Part shown: positions 50,990-59,483 of the stretch, one piece after another
Layout: each line of letters starts with the position of its first letter
Numbering within the stretch: position 1 is the first letter of the stretch
Assembly: GCA_016927755.1 (NCBI GenBank)
Contig: JAFGLZ010000204.1
Location: 17,913 to 81,912, forward strand
Origin: Phycisphaerae bacterium
GTDB lineage: Bacteria > Planctomycetota > Phycisphaerae > UBA1845 > JAFGLZ01
DNA length: 64,000 nt
Reading direction: 5' to 3'
Program-made: the position numbers and the translations under genes
The notes under the pieces: generated by a model
Databases searched by the model: none
Seen by the model: only the letters and a program-made list of their open reading frames with translations
What the model was told of the DNA's origin: nothing

Positions 50990-51925
50990 CTACGAGATCC
51001 CTCCCGATTCACGGTCCGGCGACACCGCGTCCTTCTCGAAAACGAACTCCACGAGTGAGGTTCGGGACACCAGCATCTGAACAAGATTGATCGGCAGCGC
51101 CAGCAGGAGCAGCGGCGTGAAGAGCCAGTTCCGCCCGTTCCGCAGCCTCGGCCTGCCCAAGGCGTCCTGAAGAAGGTTCTGCATGGACAGCGCCCAGTGG
51201 GCTGGTTGCAGCAGGCTCGAGATCGATCGGACGCGGAACCCCGCCTTCTCCGCCAGCAATGGCAAGTTGTCGTCACTGAAGAGGTAGAGGTGTCGCGGCG
51301 TGTGATACCCGCCCCAGTCACGGCGGAACAGGGCGTAGTCCCAGCTATCCACGTTCGGCGTCTCGCCAACGATCACCCCGCCGGGGCGAAGCAGCCGCCG
51401 ACAGTGCTCGAGCACACCCACCGGATCATGGACGTGCTCGATGAAGTTGGTCATGACGATCATGTCCAAGCTCTCGTCCTCGAATCCGGCCGAGGTCAGT
51501 TCTCCCTGGACAACGTCTAGTCCGTGCCCGCGCGCCGCCTCGACGACGCGCGCATTGAAGTCGAGCCCCTGCACGTTGCCGTACCCGAGGCGCTTCAGCT
51601 CGACCAGCAGATCGCCGAACGCGCACCCGGCGTCGAGGATGCGGGCATCGGGCTTGACGTATCGGGCGCACCGCTGCGCCTTCTTCCGCCAGTACCGTCG
51701 CTTCATGATTCGCGCCAGCGCGTTGGCGTGGGGCTGGTACGCGTGATACGTATCGGGATAGGCCAGCCCGAGCGTGTGGTCGTCCGGCACCGGGTCAATG
51801 TTCAGCAGGCCGCATGTGCCGCACCGCCAGTACGTGTACGCCCCGGGCGAGCGATACTCGAAATCGAGCACTGCCCGATCGGCTTGCGTCAACTCTGCGG
51901 ATGGGCACAGCCTGCACGTGACCAT
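50990..51925 (-). CDS. Class I SAM-dependent methyltransferase with N-terminal zinc ribbon
   Basis: 311 aa. The N-terminus has two C-x2-C pairs (C-R-L-C and C-G-T-C), a zinc-ribbon typical of methyltransferases acting on sugar nucleotides or lipid-linked sugars. The Rossmann core has I-L-D-A-G-C-A-F-G-D-L-L, V-Q-G-L-D-F-N, F-E-D-E-S-L-D-M-I-V-M-T-N-F-I-E-H-V and L-R-P-G-G-V-I-V. H-T-P-R-H-L-Y-L-F-S is the motif of the C-methyltransferase-like subgroup. A hydrophobic C-terminal stretch may attach it to the membrane. It starts three bases after the GT2 stop. Confidence 0.9.
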   Translation of the reverse strand: MVTCRLCPSAELTQADRAVLDFEYRSPGAYTYWRCGTCGLLNIDPVPDDHTLGLAYPDTYHAYQPHANALARIMKRRYWRKKAQRCARYVKPDARILDAGCAFGDLLVELKRLGYGNVQGLDFNARVVEAARGHGLDVVQGELTSAGFEDESLDMIVMTNFIEHVHDPVGVLEHCRRLLRPGGVIVGETPNVDSWDYALFRRDWGGYHTPRHLYLFSDDNLPLLAEKAGFRVRSISSLLQPAHWALSMQNLLQDALGRPRLRNGRNWLFTPLLLLALPINLVQMLVSRTSLVEFVFEKDAVSPDRESGGIS

Positions 51926-51928
51926 GGC

Positions 51929-53011
51929 TTACTCCGCCGGGGCCAGGACGCCGTGGCGCCTGAGCGCCGAAGGCCGAACGAGAATCATGTCCGCCTCGCG
52001 CGTGTCTTCGGCCGAAACGGTCGTTCGGGACGGGTCGATCGCCTCGAACCTCCTCCGATGCCCGCCGGACGTGATCTGGTCGATCACGTAGGCCGGGCGC
52101 TTCTTGACCTCGTCATAGATCCGAACCACATACTCTCCGATGATGCCGACCCCCAGCAGGTTGACCCCGCCGAAGAACGTGATCGTCACGAACTGCGACA
52201 TCCACGCCTTGATCGCTTCGCCCGTGATGAACTTCCCGTAGCAGGCGTAGCTGATCAGCGCCACGGAGAAGACGACCGCGATGGCGCCGAGCATTCGGAA
52301 CAACGTCAGCGGCGCGTGGGAGAACGAGAAGATCGCGTTATTGGCCAGCTTGAGCAGGCCTCGGTATCCCACGCGGGTCGAATCGTCGTAGCGGGACCGA
52401 CGCGGAACCGGTACACCGACCTGCCGAAAGCCTACCCAGGCCCGAAGCCCCGGCAGGTACCGACTGCGCTCGGGCAGGGCCGAGAGCTGGTTGATTACGC
52501 GCCGATCCATCAACGAGAAATTGCCGGCGTCCTGGGGGATCTGGACCTCCGAGACGTGGCTCATAACTCGGTAGAAGGCCTTGAAAAGCAGCGGGACGCC
52601 GTATCGCTCCTGGCGAGATGTTCTCACGGCGTAGACCACGTCGTAGCCTTCGATCCATTTTTGCAGGAACGGACCGAAGGCAGCGGGGTCGTCCTGAAGA
52701 TCGCCGTCCATGACGATGACTGCGTCGCCCTTGGCCAGATCGAGCCCCGCTCGGACAGCCTGGGAATGACCGAAATTCCTCGCAAGATGCACGACCTTGA
52801 TGTGCTCCGGAAACGCATGGGCGATCGCGTCCAGCTTCTCGGCGCTGCCGTCGGTGCTGCCGTCGTTGACGAGGATGACCTCGTAGCGCCCCGGGAAGTC
52901 CAAGCCGGCAAACGTCTGGCGGACCTCGCTCACGAGCGTCTCGATGACGTCGAGCTCGTTGTAGATCGGCACGACCACCGTGAGCAGCGTCTCGAAATCG
53001 ATCTTCCGCAT
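51929..53011 (-). CDS. GT2 membrane glycosyltransferase (polyprenol-phosphate sugar transferase type)
   Basis: 360 aa. The GT2 domain has V-V-V-P-I-Y-N-E, V-N-D-G-S-T-D-G-S, and D-G-D-L-Q-D-D-P (the acidic nucleotide-sugar site). The C-terminal part has two membrane helices and the tail G-I-I-G-E-Y-V-V-R-I-Y-D-E-V-K-K-R-P-x-Y of the DPM/ArnC/GtrB type, which makes polyprenyl-phosphate sugars. It would supply donors to the two membrane proteins upstream in the cluster. The start ATG at 53011 follows AGGAG; a longer frame upstream overlaps the methyltransferase gene and is not needed. Confidence 0.92.
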   Translation of the reverse strand: MRKIDFETLLTVVVPIYNELDVIETLVSEVRQTFAGLDFPGRYEVILVNDGSTDGSAEKLDAIAHAFPEHIKVVHLARNFGHSQAVRAGLDLAKGDAVIVMDGDLQDDPAAFGPFLQKWIEGYDVVYAVRTSRQERYGVPLLFKAFYRVMSHVSEVQIPQDAGNFSLMDRRVINQLSALPERSRYLPGLRAWVGFRQVGVPVPRRSRYDDSTRVGYRGLLKLANNAIFSFSHAPLTLFRMLGAIAVVFSVALISYACYGKFITGEAIKAWMSQFVTITFFGGVNLLGVGIIGEYVVRIYDEVKKRPAYVIDQITSGGHRRRFEAIDPSRTTVSAEDTREADMILVRPSALRRHGVLAPAE

Positions 53012-53022
53012 CACGACAACTC

Positions 53023-53934
53023 CTAGTCCTTCTCGAGAACGGCCGCGAAGGACAGGCCCAGGCGCAAATTCACTCGTCGGCAGAGCCGGCTCTCCAGCCG
53101 CCCCGCCCACTTCAAACAGGTGTTGACCGCCGCCGGAACCGCCGGGAACTCGGCGAACGTCTGCCGCGAGCCGAAAAGGCGATCCCGCGTTCGTAGCAAG
53201 ACCGCCGGGACGAAACTAACCAGGTTCCAGGCCGTGATCCGCAACGGACGAAGACCAGCCGCTCGGGCGGCCGCGGCGAGTTGTCCCCGAGCGTATCGGC
53301 GCCGATGCCCCACCAACCGGTCCCACTCAGAGAAGAGCCCTTGGTGCGCCGGAACCGTGGCGATCAGGACGCCGCCGTCGCGCAGAACGCGACGCGCCTC
53401 GGCAAGCGCCCTCGCGTCCTCGTCCAAATGCTCCAGCACGTCCAGCATCAGCACGGCGTCGAAGCTCGCGGCCGCCAGAGGCCACGCGCGCGACGCGTCG
53501 AAGACCATCGCGTCCAAGGCGCCTCGTTCCCGGGCGAACCGAACCGCATCGTAGCTGATGTCAGCGGCCACCTGACGCCGGCCCTCCTTGACCAACGCGG
53601 CCGACAAATACCCGCCCCCGCAGCCCACCTCCAGAACCGCGCCCCCCGGTCCCACGCAACCCCCCAGGAGTTCCATCACGATGCGACGCTTGTTGACGTG
53701 CCACCAGTAAGACGACTCCTTCTCGTGCAGCTCGATCAGATGCTTTCGATCCATCGGCTCGACCGGCCTCGTCGAAGCGGATTCGTCGCGAGGCTCGGAG
53801 TCGCCGTCAGCCATACGATCGGTTGTATGGGATCGTGGCGCGGCCAACCCCTCGGCCAGAATGGTCCACAAGGGTCTCAAACCCGGCCAGCCCCAGTGTG
53901 ACGACGATTCGATGTCGACAATCATGGCGCTCAT
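53023..53934 (-). CDS. Class I SAM-dependent methyltransferase
   Basis: 303 aa. Starts at the ATG of an A-T-G-A overlap with the stop of the upstream membrane protein (53931-53934), so the two are translationally coupled. Core motifs: V-L-E-V-G-C-G-G-G-Y-L, A-A-D-I-S-Y-D, F-D-A-V-L-M-L-D-V-L-E-H-L, L-R-D-G-G-V-L-I-A-T-V-P-A. The N-terminal ~60 residues are a polar extension. A hydrophobic C-terminal stretch with L-R-T-R-D-R-L may associate with the membrane. The substrate is probably the product of the glycosyltransferases around it, but this is inference from context. Confidence 0.88.
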   Translation of the reverse strand: MSAMIVDIESSSHWGWPGLRPLWTILAEGLAAPRSHTTDRMADGDSEPRDESASTRPVEPMDRKHLIELHEKESSYWWHVNKRRIVMELLGGCVGPGGAVLEVGCGGGYLSAALVKEGRRQVAADISYDAVRFARERGALDAMVFDASRAWPLAAASFDAVLMLDVLEHLDEDARALAEARRVLRDGGVLIATVPAHQGLFSEWDRLVGHRRRYARGQLAAAARAAGLRPLRITAWNLVSFVPAVLLRTRDRLFGSRQTFAEFPAVPAAVNTCLKWAGRLESRLCRRVNLRLGLSFAAVLEKD

Positions 53935-56078
53935 GGGCCCTGCCCCCCCGCGACGGCTGTTCCGTCGCCGAGCGGCTTCACCTGGAAGACCACCATGCCG
54001 CCCGATCGAAAGACCTCTGTCAGGAACGAGTCGTACCCCGAGCTGTCCGGAAGCCCCGCCTCCGCAACGACATAATCCGCACCGTACCGATCGACGATGT
54101 CTCGCGCGCAACGCGGTGCGATCCCCCCCCCGTAGAAAGCCTGCAGGTCCGCCAGCATTAGCGCGGTGTCATCGTAAACCGGCCTCCAGATGCGTGCGCC
54201 ATCGAGGACCGTCCGGCGCTGCGTAATCCCTGCCGCCCCCATCCATCCCTCAAGGAACCGCGGTTGCATGACGACGGCATCTCGAGGAGTCGACGACTCG
54301 ATGTATCTGAAGCAGCGATAGAGATCCACGTCCATCACGTCGCAGTGGTACGGCAAAGGCCCAAACACTTTCCGCCCGAGGGCATAGGCGTTGCCGGCAA
54401 AGGCCAGCGCCAAGAGAGCCGTTCCCGCGATGAAGGCGCGTCTCTTGCACGTGGCCAATCGCCGCATCAGATCGCAGAGCACCGGGCCGAGCAGGCCAAA
54501 CAGTATCGCGTAGACCAGAGCCCAGAGGTGGAACGACACGTTCAAAACCATGCCCTTCTGAACAGGGAAGATCACGAAGCCCACGAAGCACAACAGAAGA
54601 ACCAACAGCACCAGAAGATCGAAGTGCTCGAGCCGAGGTCGACGCCTGCCAAACCCGCAGCGAACCACGGCGTATACGCCGATGATGAACCCCACGTGAA
54701 ACGTGTGGGCCATGCAGGTGACGAAAACCACCGGCCACCTCAGAATCCGCGGAAAGCCGTTCACAGTCCGTCGGAAGACGTCAACTGCATGCGAGGGCAT
54801 CTCGCCCGGGAGGCTCAACTTGCACCACAGATCGTTCAGGAACGCCCCAGGAGCCATCACGAACGTCGTGCCGAAATCCGCCCCCCACATGCTGAGCTGG
54901 TGGACGCCGACGATCAGCCCCTGGGCCGCTAGGCAGGCGAAGAGCCATCGAACGTCATGCGCTCGGATCAACACCACCGCGCTGAAGATCGCAACCGCCG
55001 GAACCACCACCAACGCGAAATTGGCCTTGTGCCACAGCAGAAGCGCCGACAGGACGGCCGTCAGCATCAACGTCCCGCGAAGGTGCCCTCGGTCCAGCAT
55101 GGATGCGTAGTAGAGAATGAGGAAGAAGCCGCAGAGCCCAAACGGAGTCGGGTAGCTCTCATGCAGGAAACTCAACAGCCAGTTCGTCAACAGGATCCAA
55201 CTGTACGGATAGCCGACGACCATCAACATGCACGCAGCACCCGCAAGGGCCCCGACCCGACCGAACCGACGCAACAATGCCAGGTAGCAGCCAAGGGTCA
55301 AGAAGACATAACGCAGGGGCAGCGCCAAGAAGAAGTAAGCATCTCGCGCGTCCGTCCCCACCATCCGGCGAATCATGTCGCACCACACGTCAGGCATGTA
55401 GTGGTACGCCCACTTCGTTGGCCCGGCAATGAACGGAATCGCTTCCGCCGGAATGCCCCTGGACAACTCCGCAACCAGCGTGGTGTGCACCAGATGGTCA
55501 ACGTGCTGGAGGATCGTCACCTGTCCCTCGCGGATCGTCTCGAACGGAACCAGACGCCAGCTCCACAGGATTGCCAGGATGATCGCCAGCCACAGCACCG
55601 GCGCATCGGCCGGCGTCACCAGTCCCTTCATGCGGACGCCAATCCGACGATGCCATCCGTATCTGACGGGAACCGCCGCTGCCAGAAGGACCATCCCCGG
55701 GTAGAAGACGGCCGAGAGTCCGGCACAACAGAGGGCGTACCAGAGAAACGGTGTCAATAACGCCCCGAGAAGCAATGACGAAGCCAGCGTCTCAAACGGC
55801 AAGGTCGCCCGGATCCCCAGTACGCGCACTTGGATGAAGTATCCAGGAACAACGCAAAGAACGTAAAGAGCGGCGATCGCCTTGACCCCCACGAGCAGGG
55901 GCAGGCCGTAGTGGATCGCAAAGAAGCTGATCAGAAGCGTCGGACACCCAATCAGAGACGCCAGCCCCGCATAGGCGTGCCACCCGCTACGAAGACGCTC
56001 AAATAGGATCTCCCTCGTGGTGGAGCGACCCTCCCCGAGGCACGCGGCGCCTCCTGCACCAATGGACAATCCGTTCAT
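53931..56078 (-). CDS. Large multi-pass membrane protein, glycosyltransferase/polymerase-like (paralogue 1)
   Basis: 715 aa from the ATG at 56078 (AGGG upstream); a GTG eight codons earlier is possible. Around 12 membrane helices are followed by a soluble C-terminal ~130 aa. Characteristic blocks shared with the next gene: H-V-D-H-L-V-H-T-x-L-V-A-E-L, A-Y-H-Y-M-P-D-V-W-C-D-M-I-R-R, F-G-L-C-G-F-F-L-I-L-Y-Y-A-S-M, K-A-N-F-A-L-V-V. The architecture resembles GT-C glycosyltransferases or O-antigen-polymerase-type proteins, but no named family is recognised. Co-transcribed with the methyltransferase through an ATGA overlap. Confidence 0.8.
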   Translation of the reverse strand: MNGLSIGAGGAACLGEGRSTTREILFERLRSGWHAYAGLASLIGCPTLLISFFAIHYGLPLLVGVKAIAALYVLCVVPGYFIQVRVLGIRATLPFETLASSLLLGALLTPFLWYALCCAGLSAVFYPGMVLLAAAVPVRYGWHRRIGVRMKGLVTPADAPVLWLAIILAILWSWRLVPFETIREGQVTILQHVDHLVHTTLVAELSRGIPAEAIPFIAGPTKWAYHYMPDVWCDMIRRMVGTDARDAYFFLALPLRYVFLTLGCYLALLRRFGRVGALAGAACMLMVVGYPYSWILLTNWLLSFLHESYPTPFGLCGFFLILYYASMLDRGHLRGTLMLTAVLSALLLWHKANFALVVVPAVAIFSAVVLIRAHDVRWLFACLAAQGLIVGVHQLSMWGADFGTTFVMAPGAFLNDLWCKLSLPGEMPSHAVDVFRRTVNGFPRILRWPVVFVTCMAHTFHVGFIIGVYAVVRCGFGRRRPRLEHFDLLVLLVLLLCFVGFVIFPVQKGMVLNVSFHLWALVYAILFGLLGPVLCDLMRRLATCKRRAFIAGTALLALAFAGNAYALGRKVFGPLPYHCDVMDVDLYRCFRYIESSTPRDAVVMQPRFLEGWMGAAGITQRRTVLDGARIWRPVYDDTALMLADLQAFYGGGIAPRCARDIVDRYGADYVVAEAGLPDSSGYDSFLTEVFRSGGMVVFQVKPLGDGTAVAGGQGP

Positions 56079-56426
56079 CCGGTGGCCCTCTTCGACCGGC
56101 ACAGCGCGGCCTCCACGCCATGCCCCGTAGATAACGTTATCGGCTGTCCTATCTTCACTGTTTTGCCGAAACTACCCATAATAACGGACTCTGTGGAGTC
56201 CGGTGGCAGAACAGGCTGATATGGCGCGTGCACTGAGCGGCAGGCGCGATCCCGCTTGGCCAGTATTATCGGACCTGAATCCGATTCGCCTGTCCCCCGA
56301 GACTTGATCCACCCGCTATGAGAGGTCCCTACTGCCCCGGGCCTGCGCATGGCGGCCTGTCAGGAAGCGGAAGGAGCATTTCCCAGACAGGTGGGCGTCG
56401 ATCCCATCCTCAGCGCATCCGCCCAA
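56079..56426. other. Gap between the two large membrane-protein genes
   Basis: About 350 bases. No gene seen. It holds a perfect hairpin (CGGACTC 56185-56191 with GAGTCCG 56196-56202) and a 12-bp palindrome GATAACGTTATC (56130-56141), either of which could regulate the downstream operon. Confidence 0.45.
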
Positions 56427-58595
56427 TCACTGCCCCCCCTTGCGGATCGCGGTGAAGACAGCCGTCTGGCCGCTTCGGAAGTCCTCGCGTAGGAAAGCGC
56501 CATACCGCATACGCTTCAGAAAGGCTCTGTCCGCAACCACGTGCGTGACGTCATAACGCTGGAGGATGTCGTGGGCTCCGCCCGGCTCCGTTCCAGCGTA
56601 GAAGCCCCGGAGATCCGCCACGATCCGGCTTGTGTCACAGCACGTCGCCCACACGCACGCCCACTCGATCGCGACCCGGCGCTGCGTGAGCATCGCCGCC
56701 GTCATGAGACCGTTCTCGAACTCAGGTCGAAGGACAACCGCATCGGGGGGAGCCGTCGCCTCGATGTGGCGGAGGCAGTCATACTCGCCCCTGCCGATGA
56801 CCTCTTGGACGTCGGAAACGGGCCCAAAAGCCTTGCGGGCCAGCTCGTAACCGTTCGCCACGAAGAGAGCGACCAGAACCACTGCGACCACGCCGCCGCG
56901 AAGCGGTGTCTGGCCCCGGAGGCGTTCGTAAACGTCACATAGAACCGGCCCCATCAGCGCGAACAACAACGCATAAACCACCGCGAACACGTGCTTCGGG
57001 ACGTTCCAGACCAGCGCGTCATGGACCGGAAAGAAGATGAACCCCAGACCGCAGAAAGCGAGGACCAACAGAAAGAGTAGATCCAGCGAACGCGCTTGTG
57101 GCCTCAGGCGTCCGAACCCGCAACGAACACGGGCGTATATGGCGACCGCAATCCCCATGTGGAACAAGAAGACCATGCAAAGGACGAACATGGTCGGCCA
57201 TCGCAACACGCCAGGCAGCACATCGACGTGATACCGTATCTTGCTCAGGAGTTCCACGGGAACCGAAAGCACGCCGGAAGCCGCCAGATCCCGCAGCCAG
57301 ACACCCCCCTCCCACCAGAGGAAGCCGATGAAGCGGAACGGCTCGAAGACCAGCTTGGCCCCGAAGTCGGCCGAGGACACGTCGATCATGCGAACGGCGA
57401 ACAACGCCGCTTGCGCCGCTAGGCAGACGCCGATCCAGGCGAAGCGCCGGCGACGCGCCAAGACGATGACGCACCAGACGGCCACGGCCGGCGCGACGGC
57501 CAGCGCGAAGTTGGCCTTGTACCACAGGAGCAGCACCGACAAGATCGAAGCGATTAGCGTGACCTGCCGCGTCCGCCCGACCTCCGCCATCGAGGCGTAG
57601 TAGCAGATCAAGAAGAGGCCCATCAACCCGAAGGCCGCCGGAGTGTTCCAGTAGAGATACGTCAGCAGCCAGTTCGTCCCAATGTACTGGCTCTGCGAGT
57701 ACCCCACGAACCCCAGCACGCAAACGGCGCCCAGAATCGCCGCCCGGTTGCCGAATCGTCGGACGAGCCCCAGGTAGCACGCAGAGGTCAGCAGGGCATA
57801 CCGCAACGGCAGGGCCAGGTGGAAATAGGCGTCCCGCGCGTCCAGACCCGCCACCCGGCGAATCATGTCGCACCACACGTTCGGCATCTGGTGATAAGCC
57901 CACTTGTTTGCGAAGGCGATGAAGGGCACCGTGGCCGGCGGCACGCCTCGCGCCAGCTCGGCAACCATCGACGTATGCACCATGTGATCGTTGTGCGGCA
58001 AGATGACCACCTGGTCACCCGCGATCGCGACGAGATCCAGTTTCCAGCTCCACAGCACCGCCAGTCCAAGCCCCAACCAGAGCAGAGGCGCCTCCTCCGG
58101 CGCCACGAGCCGCTTGAGGCGCCCGACGAGGTCGTGATGTCGGCCGCAATTCAGCAGCGCGATCACGGCCGCCGTTAGCGCTAGCGGATAGAACGCCATG
58201 CCCAGACCAAGCACACAGAGCGTATACCAGATGAGCGGCGTAAAGAACGTCCCGAGCAGGAGCGAAGACAACATGCCCTGCAGGGGTGTGGCCGGTCGGA
58301 GGTCTAGGACATATCGCTGGAGAAGATGCCCCGGCACGACGCCCAGCGCATAGAGGGCCACCACGGTCCGGACGACCGCCAAAGCCGAAACGCCATAACG
58401 AACCGCGAGAAAGGTGATCAGCCCCGAGGTGCAGGCAAGCAGCGAACCGAAACCAGACCACTCGCGTGCCGCCGAGACTATGGTGTCGATGTATGCGGAA
58501 CGAGCGCAAGATCCGCCGCGCGCACGCGACCGGACATCCACTGCCCCGCCGCAAGCCCCGTCCAGGGCCGCCGCCTGTCCTAACGTCATCGCCAT
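56427..58595 (-). CDS. Large multi-pass membrane protein, glycosyltransferase/polymerase-like (paralogue 2)
   Basis: 722 aa, colinear with the previous protein. An N-terminal polar ~40 aa precedes ~12 helices and a soluble C-terminal part. Shared blocks: H-N-D-H-M-V-H-T-S-M-V-A-E-L, A-Y-H-Q-M-P-N-V-W-C-D-M-I-R-R, F-G-L-M-G-L-F-L-I-C-Y-Y-A-S-M, K-A-N-F-A-L-A-V and A-D-L-R-G-F-Y. Conserved His and Asp in the H-x-D-H motif lie in an extracytoplasmic loop and are candidate catalytic residues. GAGG stands 11 bases before the ATG. It heads the reverse-strand cluster. Confidence 0.8.
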   Translation of the reverse strand: MAMTLGQAAALDGACGGAVDVRSRARGGSCARSAYIDTIVSAAREWSGFGSLLACTSGLITFLAVRYGVSALAVVRTVVALYALGVVPGHLLQRYVLDLRPATPLQGMLSSLLLGTFFTPLIWYTLCVLGLGMAFYPLALTAAVIALLNCGRHHDLVGRLKRLVAPEEAPLLWLGLGLAVLWSWKLDLVAIAGDQVVILPHNDHMVHTSMVAELARGVPPATVPFIAFANKWAYHQMPNVWCDMIRRVAGLDARDAYFHLALPLRYALLTSACYLGLVRRFGNRAAILGAVCVLGFVGYSQSQYIGTNWLLTYLYWNTPAAFGLMGLFLICYYASMAEVGRTRQVTLIASILSVLLLWYKANFALAVAPAVAVWCVIVLARRRRFAWIGVCLAAQAALFAVRMIDVSSADFGAKLVFEPFRFIGFLWWEGGVWLRDLAASGVLSVPVELLSKIRYHVDVLPGVLRWPTMFVLCMVFLFHMGIAVAIYARVRCGFGRLRPQARSLDLLFLLVLAFCGLGFIFFPVHDALVWNVPKHVFAVVYALLFALMGPVLCDVYERLRGQTPLRGGVVAVVLVALFVANGYELARKAFGPVSDVQEVIGRGEYDCLRHIEATAPPDAVVLRPEFENGLMTAAMLTQRRVAIEWACVWATCCDTSRIVADLRGFYAGTEPGGAHDILQRYDVTHVVADRAFLKRMRYGAFLREDFRSGQTAVFTAIRKGGQ

Positions 58596-58863
58596 ATGCC
58601 GAAAAGCCTCGTGCAGCGGGACTCGTCGCTCTCGCCTCGTATTCCGCTGGAAAGGTTATCGGCACCAGCGCTTGGGGACTTATCTTAGTTCGCCGGGCCC
58701 GATCGGCACGGCGTCCCACCGGGGAGATCACCGGCCAGGACACGCACCATGTGTCTCGGCGTACGGGCCGCGCGCGGAATATCCGCCCAGAACCATTTGT
58801 CACCTGAACAGTTACGACGACAACCCACGTCTAGGGGGAGATGGCGGGGTGCGGCCGGAGGTG

Positions 58864-58886
58864 GGGTCGGGACCGACTCCCGACCC
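58864..58886 (-). terminator. Hairpin at the end of the small lipoprotein gene
   Basis: A perfect 9-bp stem (58864-58872 with 58878-58886) and 5-base loop starts at the stop codon of the gene at 58886. No U-tract is visible. Confidence 0.5.
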
Positions 58887-59155
58887 TAGCAGGCGACTTG
58901 ACTGGCCCACTCGAAGACGGCCTGGACGGTCGTCGTCCCGCCGTCGGTGGTCCCGGCACCGGTGACAATGGCCGTAACGGCCGTCGTCAGCAGGCTGGTC
59001 AGGGCCGTTACCACGCCCACGGCAGCGGTTTCGATCCCGGTCAGCCAGACGTCTCGGACCTCTGGGTCGCAACTGTCCAGTAGCATCAGGACTGAACAGG
59101 CGCAACTTGCCGTCGCGAGCTTCGTCAACGTCAGTCGTGCGCGAGTTCGCAGCAT
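58886..59155 (-). CDS. Small exported lipoprotein, function unknown
   Basis: 89 aa from ATG 59155 with GGAG seven bases upstream (a GTG lies one codon earlier). A basic start (L-R-T-R-A-R) precedes a hydrophobic run ending L-L-D-S-C, a lipobox-like site. The mature part carries D-P-E-V-R-D-V-W-L-T-G-I and a Thr/Ala/Val-rich amphipathic stretch (A-A-V-G-V-V-T-A-L-T-S-L-L). Planctomycete genomes carry similar small C-D-P-x-V-R-D lipoproteins; no function is known to me. It has its own promoter-like -10 and a terminator hairpin. Confidence 0.6.
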   Translation of the reverse strand: MLRTRARLTLTKLATASCACSVLMLLDSCDPEVRDVWLTGIETAAVGVVTALTSLLTTAVTAIVTGAGTTDGGTTTVQAVFEWASQVAC

Positions 59156-59224
59156 CACTTCGCTCCACTGAGCCCGTGACTAGTCCCCGACCGCCGCGAA
59201 TGGGTGGCCGGCTCGGTCAACCCA

Positions 59225-59258
59225 ATTATATAGGCCAACTCGCCCCGGGTTGCAACCC
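59225..59258 (-). promoter_or_regulatory. Possible promoter and operator of the small lipoprotein
   Basis: On the reverse strand a perfect TATAAT (59225-59230) lies 70 bases before the ATG. A 12-bp palindrome GGGTTGCAACCC (59247-59258) sits exactly where the -35 element should be, a plausible operator. The rest of the 59156-59483 gap shows no gene. Confidence 0.4.
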
Positions 59259-59483
59259 TACTCCCGCAAGCCTTTCGCGCATCACGGGTATTTCGGGCAC
59301 CTCCTCCGCTGACACTGGAAAAGGTCCCCTCAGCCCCCCCGGACAGCCGCATGCCGCTTTGCTCTCGCCCGCGTATCGCCAATCCCCCGAGTTCGGTAGC
59401 ATGTTGTCTCGGCGCCGGCGGACACGCCCCTCAATGAGACGAACCAGGCGCCAGCGAGACTGTATCTATTCAAGGAGGACACC

